Positions 50,717 to 57,246 of a stretch of DNA of 64,000 nt are shown piece after piece. The stretch spans positions 267,692 to 331,691 of the forward strand of contig JAQDQK010000002.1 in NCBI GenBank assembly GCA_027658995.1, written 5' to 3'. The translations under genes and the position numbers were made by a program. The notes under the pieces are model-generated. The model had not been told where the DNA came from. It saw only the letters and a program-made list of their open reading frames with translations, and made no database searches. Each line of letters starts with the position of its first letter. Position 1 is the first letter of the stretch. This DNA is from Propionibacteriaceae bacterium AM104-82. GTDB lineage: Bacteria > Actinomycetota > Actinomycetes > Propionibacteriales > Propionibacteriaceae.

Positions 50717-51397
50717 ATGAAACTCGCAAGACTGTGCATCTCGATCGGCGCGACGCTCGCGCTGCTGCTCGCCATGAGCCCCACTCCGACGGCCTCGGCC
50801 GACTACTCCATCAGCCGCGGCCCCAACACCTCCAACCGCGTGATCCTCACCTTCGACGACTGCCCGAAGTCGCTCTCCTCGTTCAAGTCGACCCTCAAGG
50901 CGTTCAAGACCATGGGGGTGCGCGTCGCGCTGTTCCCGACGGGCGACTGCATCCGGGCCAAGCGCTTCGACGTCGGCTACGCGCTGTCGATGGGGCACTA
51001 CGTGTTCAACCACTCCGTCAGCCACCCGCAACTGACGCGGCTCAGCTACTCCTCCGTCGTCAAGCAGTTGAAGGCGCCCGGGGTCGTGACGACCTACGGT
51101 CGCCCGCCATACGGCGCGTACAACTCGACGGTGCGCCGCGCCTACGCGGCGGTCGGCATGAAGATGTGGACCTGGACGGTCGACACCAACGACTGGAGGG
51201 GCAAGTCCACCTCGCAACTGGTCAGCTACGTGGTGCGCAACGCCCGCAAGGGGGACACCGTCCTGATGCACATGCAGTGGCACGGCTTCAACGCCACCGC
51301 CGTCTCCGGCATCAAGAAGGGCCTCGCAGCCAAGGGCATCGGGCTGTGCCGCGACACGGGGGCCGTGCCGGCCAAACCGTCCGGGATCAGTTGCTGA
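50717..51397 (+). CDS. Secreted polysaccharide deacetylase (NodB homology)
   Basis: The 226-residue protein has a Sec signal peptide (about residues 1-26, cleavage after ASA). A short NodB domain follows: VILTFDDCPKS with catalytic base and metal aspartates, FNHSVSHPQLTRL with the metal histidines, and YGRPPYGAYNSTVRRAY. It should remove acetyl groups from cell-wall or other polysaccharides outside the cell. GGGGGAG precedes the ATG. It stands as a single gene after the met operon terminator. Confidence 0.9.
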   Translation: MKLARLCISIGATLALLLAMSPTPTASADYSISRGPNTSNRVILTFDDCPKSLSSFKSTLKAFKTMGVRVALFPTGDCIRAKRFDVGYALSMGHYVFNHSVSHPQLTRLSYSSVVKQLKAPGVVTTYGRPPYGAYNSTVRRAYAAVGMKMWTWTVDTNDWRGKSTSQLVSYVVRNARKGDTVLMHMQWHGFNATAVSGIKKGLAAKGIGLCRDTGAVPAKPSGISC

Positions 51398-51511
51398 GGC
51401 ACGACCCGTTGCCTCCTCGCCGTACGACCGTGGTCCACGGCCGTTGGCCGGTGGGCCCGAACATGCCGCCCAGCCTGGTGGGCCGGGCGGAGCGTGAACG
51501 ATGATGGGGCC

Positions 51512-52123
51512 ATGCGCTCCTGGAAGACGGCGGCCTGCGCGGCCGCGATGACGCTGACGCTCCTGTCGGGATGCACGGCGGGTCCGAACCCCTCGCCGTC
51601 ACCGACGATGGCGGCCAGCGAGACCGGAGAGCCGGAGCCGCCGGTCGTGCCGGTGGAGACCGGACCCGAGTCGACGCCGTCGCCCGCGCCGCAGCAGGGA
51701 GCCATCCCGCAGCCCGATGAGAAGATCGTGGCCTCGTTGGAGTGCGAGGACGTCTCCAAGGCGACGCACCGCAGTTACGAGAAGCGGTGGGGTCGACCGG
51801 GGCTGTCGGAGGCGACCCAGGTGTTCGTCGGCGAGGGCATCGACCCGGGATCGCGCTGGTGGGTGGTCGTCGACTTCTCAGACGCTCCGACGCCGGACTC
51901 GCCCGCGAAGGGCGCGGCCTACCTGACCAACGCCGAGGACGTCGACGGCGACGCGCAGTGGCTGGTCGCCGCCAGCGCCGAGTCGGAGGACCACCAGGGC
52001 TATGGCAAGTACTTCCCGAACGTGAAGTGGGACCTCGAGGGTCACAAGCGGTTGGTCTCCGCGGTGGCGAAGGGGTACCAGTGCCTCGGCAAGGAGTACC
52101 CGGAGCCGGTCGCGGCGAGCTGA
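51512..52123 (+). CDS. Hypothetical lipoprotein, 203 aa
   Basis: The product has a lipoprotein signal with LLSGC (C21) and a Pro/Ser/Glu-rich spacer (about 22-75). A small domain follows, containing LECEDVSKATHRSYEKRWGRPGLSE, WWVVVDFSDAP, AAYLTNAEDV and a second cysteine in YQCLGKEYP. I do not recognise the family. ATG 51512 was chosen as the start of the signal peptide. The repeat array begins about 45 bp after the stop. Confidence 0.7.
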   Translation: MRSWKTAACAAAMTLTLLSGCTAGPNPSPSPTMAASETGEPEPPVVPVETGPESTPSPAPQQGAIPQPDEKIVASLECEDVSKATHRSYEKRWGRPGLSEATQVFVGEGIDPGSRWWVVVDFSDAPTPDSPAKGAAYLTNAEDVDGDAQWLVAASAESEDHQGYGKYFPNVKWDLEGHKRLVSAVAKGYQCLGKEYPEPVAAS

Positions 52124-52168
52124 GGCGCAACCACCACTGGCTTGCCCTTCGACGCGACCCGAGGCCCG

Positions 52169-52467
52169 CTCGCTGAGCCTGTCGAAGCGTCCCCAACCAC
52201 CGTTCGCTGAGCCTGTCGAAGCGTCCGCAACCACCGTTCGCTGAGCCTGTCGAAGCGTCCGCAACCACGCGCTCCGCCCCGGACCCCTCGACGAGCTCGG
52301 GGAACGGGGACAACCGTTCGCTGAGCCCGTCGAAGCGTCCGCGACCAGATGCTCGGCGCTCGACCCCTCGACGAGCTCGGGGAACGGGACCACCGTTCGC
52401 TGAGCCTGTCGAAGCGTCCGCAACCACACGCCCAGCCCTCGGACCCCTCGACGAGCTCGGGGAACGG
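52169..52467. repeat. Array of TTCGAC...GGCTCA-type short repeats
   Basis: Five copies of type A (CGTTCGCTGAGCCTGTCGAAGCG) begin near 52169, 52201, 52235, 52315 and 52394. Three copies of type B (GACCCCTCGACGAGCTCGG) begin near 52282, 52362 and 52442. Type B is an imperfect inverse of type A, so A-B pairs about 46 bp apart form a higher-order unit of about 80 bp repeated three times. Sequences of this kind occur dispersed in many bacterial genomes, as I recall. Confidence 0.85.
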
Positions 52468-52565
52468 CGACCCAAGCCCGGGAGATGAGGAACAACTCCT
52501 GGCAACGGGTGGCGCGGCGTTGGCCATCGGGCGACCGCGCCGGGGCACGATCGGCGCGCCGGGCA

Positions 52566-52571
52566 TAGGGT
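52566..52571 (+). promoter_or_regulatory. Leaderless -10 box of the HAD phosphatase gene (TAGGGT)
   Basis: TAGGGT ends 6 nt before the GTG at 52578. Confidence 0.5.
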
Positions 52572-52577
52572 GGGGGC

Positions 52578-53240
52578 GTGAGCATCCCAGCAGTCCTGTT
52601 CGACCTCGACGGAACCCTCGCCGACACCGTCCCCCTGATCGCCGAGCACATCGCGACGACCATCACGGTCTTCGGCGTCCCGACCGAGCCGATCGCGGTG
52701 GTCCCCTACATCGGCCGGCCCCTCGAGTTGACCCTCGCTGAGCTGAGCGGGTTCTCGGCGGACGATCCCCGGATCGCGGAGATGGTCACCACGTATCACG
52801 AGAGTTGGTACGGGGCGGTCAACGAGCAGGGCCACGAACTGCTGCTCCCCGGCGTGCACCAGATGCTGCTTCGGCTCCGGGACGCGGGCGTCGCGATCGG
52901 CGTCGTGACCGCGAAGACGACGCCCGAGGCCGACCACCTGCTCGAGATCATCGGGATCCGTGGCGACGTCGACGTGCTGGTCGGCACCGAGATGGTCGAC
53001 CGCGGAAAGCCCGCGCCGGACTCAGCGTGGATGGCGCTCGAACTGATGGGCGCCGAGGCCGGCGGCACCTGGTACGTCGGCGACGCGACCTCCGACATGG
53101 AGATGGCGCTCGCGGCGGGAATGCGGGCCATGGGCATCACCACGGGCGCCTCACCGCGCGAGTCGCTGATCGAGGCTGGGGCGGAGGCGGTGGTTGAGCG
53201 CGCCGAGGAGGTCGCCGACCTGGTCCTCGCCAGCCGCTGA
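52578..53240 (+). CDS. HAD superfamily phosphatase (phosphoglycolate phosphatase-like)
   Basis: The 220-residue enzyme has motif I AVLFDLDGTLADTVPLI with nucleophile D9 and D11, a helical cap (about 18-85), motif II GVVTAKTTPE, motif III lysine in DRGKPAPDSAW and motif IV WYVGDATSDMEMALAAG. The GxGRPxxxTL-like YIGRPLELTLAEL fits the PGPase/PpaX group. The substrate is unproven. Its stop is followed 5 bp later by the repeat block at 53246. Confidence 0.9.
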   Translation: MSIPAVLFDLDGTLADTVPLIAEHIATTITVFGVPTEPIAVVPYIGRPLELTLAELSGFSADDPRIAEMVTTYHESWYGAVNEQGHELLLPGVHQMLLRLRDAGVAIGVVTAKTTPEADHLLEIIGIRGDVDVLVGTEMVDRGKPAPDSAWMALELMGAEAGGTWYVGDATSDMEMALAAGMRAMGITTGASPRESLIEAGAEAVVERAEEVADLVLASR

Positions 53241-53245
53241 CCTGG

Positions 53246-53670
53246 AGCCAGCGGCCGCGACGCAGTCGCGCGCGCTGCGTCGCCCCCCCGCACCCGGTGC
53301 AGCGACCCTCACCACCCCATCCCGAGACCCGCTAAACGCGCAAGAGGTTTCGACCGATGAAGCCCGCTGACGCGAACTTCATGGCTCAACCAGCAGCACC
53401 GCTGGTTGAGCCAGCGGCCGCGACGAAGCACCGCTGGTTGAGCCAGCGGCCGCGACGAAGTCGCGCGCGCTGCGTCGAAACCTCTGGCACCCGGTGCAGC
53501 GACCCTCGCCAAGGCCCTCACCGGTCCCCAAGACCCGCTAAACGCGCACGAGGTTTCGACCGATGAAGTCCGCTGACGCGACCTTCATGGCTCAACCAGC
53601 GGACCCACCGCAGGCGCACGAGGTTTCGACCGATGAAGTCCGCTGACGCGACCTTCATGGCTCAACCGGC
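53246..53670. repeat. Duplicated block with GGTTTCGACCGATG...CATGGCTCAACC elements
   Basis: Three copies of the GGTTTCGACCGATG-arm-CCGCT-x2-CGCG-arm-CATGGCTCAACC element lie at 53347-53392, 53551-53597 and 53622-53667. The last two are identical over 54 bp. Two 32-bp units containing CCGCTGGTTGAGCCAGCGG (itself an inverted repeat) lie at 53396-53459. Flanking GCACCCGGTGCAGCGACCCTC and AGACCCGCTAAACGCGCA also occur twice. Confidence 0.85.
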
Positions 53671-53701
53671 GGTTGTTCACCCGCGCGACACCTGGACAGG
53701 G

Positions 53702-53707
53702 TATGTA
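53702..53707 (+). promoter_or_regulatory. Leaderless -10 box of ppk2 (TATGTA)
   Basis: TATGTA ends 6 nt before the ATG at 53714 and no Shine-Dalgarno sequence is present. Confidence 0.45.
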
Positions 53708-53713
53708 TTGCCC

Positions 53714-54610
53714 ATGACCCAGAACATGCCGCTGCGCGAGTACATCGATCACCTCAAGGAAGAGGGGTACCGCGTCGAGGGCGCCGAGGGCGTCGACCCG
53801 GAACTGATCGCTCCGGACGGCTCGGCCATCGACACCTGGCAGGACGGCTACCCGTACGACGCGCTGATGGACCGCACCGCCTATGAGCACGAGAAGTACC
53901 TCCTCCAGGTCGAACTGCTGAAGTTCCAGTACTGGTCGCAGGACACCGGCGCCAAGCACGTCCTGGTGTTCGAGGGGCGCGACGCGGCGGGCAAGGGAAG
54001 CACCATCAAGCGGTTCAACGAGCACCTCAACCCGCGCGCTGCCCGCGTCGTGGCCCTCGCGGCGCCGTCGAACACCGAGCGCGGCCAGTGGTACTTCCAG
54101 CGCTACGTGCAGCACCTGCCGACCTCAGGCGAGATGGTGCTGTTCGACCGGTCCTGGTACAACCGGGCAGGCGTCGAGAAGGTGATGGGGTTCTGCACCG
54201 ACGAGGAGTACGAGACGTTCATGCTGCAGGCGCCGCAGTTCGAGCGGATGCTCGTCGAGTCGGGCATCAGTCTCACCAAGTTCTGGTTCTCGGTGACCCA
54301 GGACGAGCAGCGCACCCGGTTCGCGCTGCGGCAGTTGGACCCGGTGCGGCAGTGGAAGCTCTCCCCCATGGACCTGGAGAGCCTGGACCGCTGGGACGCC
54401 TACACCGAGGCGAAGGAACAGATGCTGCTGCGCACCGACAAGAAGTACGCGCCGTGGACGACGGTGAAGTCGAACGACAAGAAGCGCGCCAGGATCAACG
54501 CGATGCGCTCGTTCCTGTACCAGTTCGACTACGAGGGCCGCGACGACTCCGTCGTGTACGCGCCAGACCCGCTGATCGTGCGCCGCGCGAAGCACACCTC
54601 CGGCGACTAG
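53714..54610 (+). CDS. ppk2: Polyphosphate kinase 2
   Basis: The 298-residue single-domain PPK2 has Walker A VFEGRDAAGKGSTIKRF (K94), Walker B VLFDRSWYNRAGVEKVMGF and the lid region SVTQDEQRTRF. It transfers phosphate between polyphosphate and nucleotides; class I members mainly phosphorylate nucleoside diphosphates. The frame stays open upstream through the repeat element to 53633, but that part is repeat-coded. ATG 53714 fits the family start (PLREYIDHLKEEGY). Its TAG stop shares the palindrome CTAG with the stop of the convergent lipoprotein gene. Confidence 0.93.
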   Translation: MTQNMPLREYIDHLKEEGYRVEGAEGVDPELIAPDGSAIDTWQDGYPYDALMDRTAYEHEKYLLQVELLKFQYWSQDTGAKHVLVFEGRDAAGKGSTIKRFNEHLNPRAARVVALAAPSNTERGQWYFQRYVQHLPTSGEMVLFDRSWYNRAGVEKVMGFCTDEEYETFMLQAPQFERMLVESGISLTKFWFSVTQDEQRTRFALRQLDPVRQWKLSPMDLESLDRWDAYTEAKEQMLLRTDKKYAPWTTVKSNDKKRARINAMRSFLYQFDYEGRDDSVVYAPDPLIVRRAKHTSGD

Positions 54611-54999
54611 CCGCCGATCCTGAAGCTGGCGATGTCCGACCCGTCCAGGGAGAGGTACGCCTCGCCCTCGGGCGTCGGCTCCGGGATCTGGAACCTCAAC
54701 TCGGCAGTGGCGTCGGCCGCGACCTGGCCTGTGTCGGCCGTGAGAATCGGATGGTCCCGGTCCGTCCCCGACAGCACGTCGATCCGCGCCGTCCCCCGGA
54801 TGGGCCTGTTGGGTCCGCCGCCCGTGTCGCTGCAGCCGTCCCACAGGTTCGACACCGTCACGGTGACCGAATCACCCGGGGCCACGACCTCGGGCAGCCC
54901 CGTCACCGTTGGAGCCGCACAGGAGGACGCGCCGGACGAACAGCCGACGAGCAGGGCCAGGACGGCGCCCGCCGCGAGCAGGCCGCGTGTGTGCCTCAT
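54607..54999 (-). CDS. Hypothetical lipoprotein, 130 aa
   Basis: The product has a signal with lipobox LLVGC (C20) and a single beta-sandwich-like domain. That domain contains PEVVAPGDSVTVTVSNLWDGCSDTGGG, ARIDVLSGTDRDHPILT and LRFQIPEPTPEGEAYLSLDG. I do not recognise a named family. A TATGTT box (55011-55006, minus strand) ends 6 nt before the ATG. A repeat element lies just upstream. Its stop overlaps that of ppk2. Confidence 0.7.
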   Translation of the reverse strand: MRHTRGLLAAGAVLALLVGCSSGASSCAAPTVTGLPEVVAPGDSVTVTVSNLWDGCSDTGGGPNRPIRGTARIDVLSGTDRDHPILTADTGQVAADATAELRFQIPEPTPEGEAYLSLDGSDIASFRIGG

Positions 55000-55047
55000 G
55001 GACGAAACATAGACCCGAGCGGGCTGGGTGGGGCGGAAACCTTCGGA

Positions 55048-55094
55048 GGGTTTCGACCGATGCGGGCCGCTCCGCGCCCCGCATGGCTCAACCA
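55048..55094. repeat. Single GGTTTCGACCGATG...CATGGCTCAACCA element
   Basis: The conserved ends match the 53246-53670 copies, but the inner arms read CGGG and CCCG where those copies have AAG and CTT, so pairing is kept. It lies between two minus-strand genes. Confidence 0.8.
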
Positions 55095-55099
55095 ACGGG

Positions 55100-55972
55100 T
55101 CAGCCAGCGCGCCGGGCGACCAGGGTGAAGCTCGCTGGCAGGCGCTCGGGGCGGTCGCGCAGACGGTACTCGCCCACCTCGTCCATCTCCATCATTCCCG
55201 GCACCGCGTCCCACGGGACGCTGTCGTGCTCGGCCAGCAGTTCCAGCGTGAGGCCCGCGTCGAGGACCGCCATCACGATCTCGGAGATGGCATGGTTCCA
55301 CTCGATGCTCGTGGGAGAGGCCACCGTCTCGGTGCCCGCATAGCTGACGGCGTCCTCCCAGATCATCGGCTCCTCACGCTCCCAGTAGGGCATCTCGAGC
55401 GCGGGCGTCAGGGAGCCGACGCCGGTCAGCCACTCCTGCTGATCCGAATCGGGCTGCACCTGGCCGACGGTCACGGGGAGCAGCGAGTTCAGCACGGGAT
55501 GCCCGTCGCGCACGAACAGCCGGCCACCGGGCCGCAGCAGGTCGGCGACGGTCTGCGCCCAGCGGCGGATGTCGGGGATCCAGCACAGCGCACCGATCCC
55601 GGTGTAGACGAGGTCTAAGCGCTCCCGTCCGAGCGCCTCGACCGCGCCGTACACATCCGACTCGACGTAGTCGATGTTGAGGCCGACCCGATCGGCGATC
55701 CGGCGCGCGTACCGCAGCGAGTTCGGCGACAGGTCGAGCCCCGTCATGTTCGCCCCGAGGCGGGCGAGGCTCAGCGTGTCGGTGCCGAGGTGGCACTGCA
55801 GGTGCACGCCGTCGAGGCCCTGGATGTCTCCGAGGCGTGGGCGGTCGAACGCGACGACCTGCGAGATCCACGCGGGGTCCTCGATCTCGCGCAGGTCGTA
55901 GCCGCCATCGCCCATGTGGACGTCGGCCCGGGAATCCCAGTTGGCGCGGTTGACGTCGAGGTAGTCGCTCAT
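55100..55972 (-). CDS. SAM-dependent class I methyltransferase
   Basis: The 290-residue protein shows LDVNRANWDSRADVH at the N-terminus, motif I DGVHLQCHLGTDTLSLARLG (glycine-poor, with CHLGTD), the acidic TGLDLSPNSLRYAR and LVYTGIGALCWIPDIRRW. The last motif plus CHLGTDT is typical of a widespread actinobacterial methyltransferase subgroup. Acceptor unknown. A TAGGGT box and a GAAGGG both precede the ATG, so either leaderless or led translation is possible. Confidence 0.87.
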   Translation of the reverse strand: MSDYLDVNRANWDSRADVHMGDGGYDLREIEDPAWISQVVAFDRPRLGDIQGLDGVHLQCHLGTDTLSLARLGANMTGLDLSPNSLRYARRIADRVGLNIDYVESDVYGAVEALGRERLDLVYTGIGALCWIPDIRRWAQTVADLLRPGGRLFVRDGHPVLNSLLPVTVGQVQPDSDQQEWLTGVGSLTPALEMPYWEREEPMIWEDAVSYAGTETVASPTSIEWNHAISEIVMAVLDAGLTLELLAEHDSVPWDAVPGMMEMDEVGEYRLRDRPERLPASFTLVARRAG

Positions 55973-56049
55973 CCCTTCACCCTAGAGGCACCGCGGTCGA
56001 CATCTCGGCGGGCGAGCCAGGTCAGATCGCTGGCCCCATGTGGTGCGGG

Positions 56050-57246
56050 CTAGGTGGCATCGGGTTCCCCGTGGGTCGTGACGATGTCGTTGGCGGCCGC
56101 CCAGGCCCCAACGTCCTCCCGCTGGATGGCTGCGGCCATCAACTCGGGGAACAGGTCGGGTGTGCAGGCGAAGGCGGGGACCCCGATCGCGCTCAAGGCA
56201 TTGGCGTGCTTCTCGTCGAAGGACGGGCGCCCCGAGTCCGAGAGCGCGAGCAGCGCGACCATCGTCGCTCCCGAGCCGACGATCGAGTCGGCCCTGCGCA
56301 GCATCTCCTCCGCGATCGCGCCCTCGTACAGGTCGCTGATCAGCACCACCACGGTGTCGGTGGGCTGCGTGATCAGGCCCTGGCAGTAGGCAAGCGCCCC
56401 GTTGATGTCGGTGCCGCCGCCCAACTGGACACCGAACAGCACGTCGACCGGATCGTCGATCTCGTCGGTCAGGTCCACGATGTCCGTGTCGAACACCACC
56501 AGGTGCGTCTTGACCGTCCTGAGCGATGCGAGCACCGCCCCGAACACCGCGGAGTAGACGACCGACTCCGCCATCGAGCCTGACTGGTCGATGCACAGGA
56601 TGATCGTCTGCTGCACCTGCGACCGGCGCCGCGTGTTGCCGACCAGTCGCTCGGGCACCACGGTGCGGTGCTCCGGCAGATAGTTCTTGAGGTTGGCGGC
56701 GATGGTGCGGTTCCAGTCGACGTCGCGGAACTTCGGCCGGTTGGTGCGTGAGGCCCGGTTGATCGCGCCGGTCACCGCCTGGATGGTCCGCGCGGCGAGC
56801 CGTTCCTCCAGTTGGCTGGTGACGTGCCGGACGACGGCCCGGGCGGTCTCCCTCGAATGCGCGGGGATGACGCCGCTGAGCCCGATCAGCGTGCTGACGA
56901 GGTTGACGTCGGGCTGTACCGCCCGCATCATCTCGGGCTCCAGCAGCATCTGCCGCAACCCGAGTCGCTCCATCGCGTCGCCCTGCATCACCTGCACGAC
57001 CGAACTCGGAAAGTAGGTGCGGATGTCGCCGAGCCACCTGGAGACCTGGGGCCTTCCCCTGCCGATCCCGCCGCTGCGGTCCGCGTCGTACAGGTCCCCG
57101 AGCACCCGGTCGCGCACCGCGTCGTCGTCGCCGAGCGGTATCGACGCGCCTCCAGAGGTCACGCCGTCCGCCTCGCCGGCCCCGAGGATCAGCCGCCAGC
57201 GGGTGAGACGTTCGGGTGCCGCTGCGATGGGCTCCTCTTCTGTCAT
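56050..57246 (-). CDS. vWA domain protein of the MoxR-linked cassette (YehP/CoxE-like)
   Basis: The 398-residue protein has an N-terminal helical region of about 200 residues. A von Willebrand A domain follows, with the MIDAS motif IILCIDQSGSMAESV (D220, S222, S224), the MIDAS threonine region LGGGTDINGALAY and VVLISDLYEG. Proteins of this type act with MoxR AAA+ ATPases to insert metals or remodel partners. Its ATG overlaps the DUF5682 stop by 4 bp. It is the last gene of the five-gene cassette. Confidence 0.9.
   Translation of the reverse strand: MTEEEPIAAAPERLTRWRLILGAGEADGVTSGGASIPLGDDDAVRDRVLGDLYDADRSGGIGRGRPQVSRWLGDIRTYFPSSVVQVMQGDAMERLGLRQMLLEPEMMRAVQPDVNLVSTLIGLSGVIPAHSRETARAVVRHVTSQLEERLAARTIQAVTGAINRASRTNRPKFRDVDWNRTIAANLKNYLPEHRTVVPERLVGNTRRRSQVQQTIILCIDQSGSMAESVVYSAVFGAVLASLRTVKTHLVVFDTDIVDLTDEIDDPVDVLFGVQLGGGTDINGALAYCQGLITQPTDTVVVLISDLYEGAIAEEMLRRADSIVGSGATMVALLALSDSGRPSFDEKHANALSAIGVPAFACTPDLFPELMAAAIQREDVGAWAAANDIVTTHGEPDAT

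Larger units (their letters stand above)
52124..52577. other. 454-bp gene-free stretch filled by short repeats
   Basis: The stretch is almost wholly the repeat array at 52169-52467, followed by about 100 bp of unique sequence and the -10 box of the HAD phosphatase gene. Open frames through it are repeat-coded and not believable as genes. Confidence 0.7.
53241..53713. other. 473-bp gene-free stretch filled by repeats
   Basis: It contains a roughly 200-bp tandem duplication (53246-53394 and 53441-53600), a third partial copy (53614-53670) and then the start region of the PPK2 gene. No independent gene is seen. Confidence 0.7.

Noticed and set aside
52169-52467. Regularly spaced repeats that could be taken for a CRISPR array
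   Set aside because: The spacers are themselves repeated (GCAACCAC, and the A-B higher-order unit), the spacing is irregular overall and no cas gene is present.
53633-53713. N-terminal extension of PPK2 to 53633
   Set aside because: The extra codons are the GGTTTCGACC-family repeat; the family N-terminus and the -10 box place the start at 53714.
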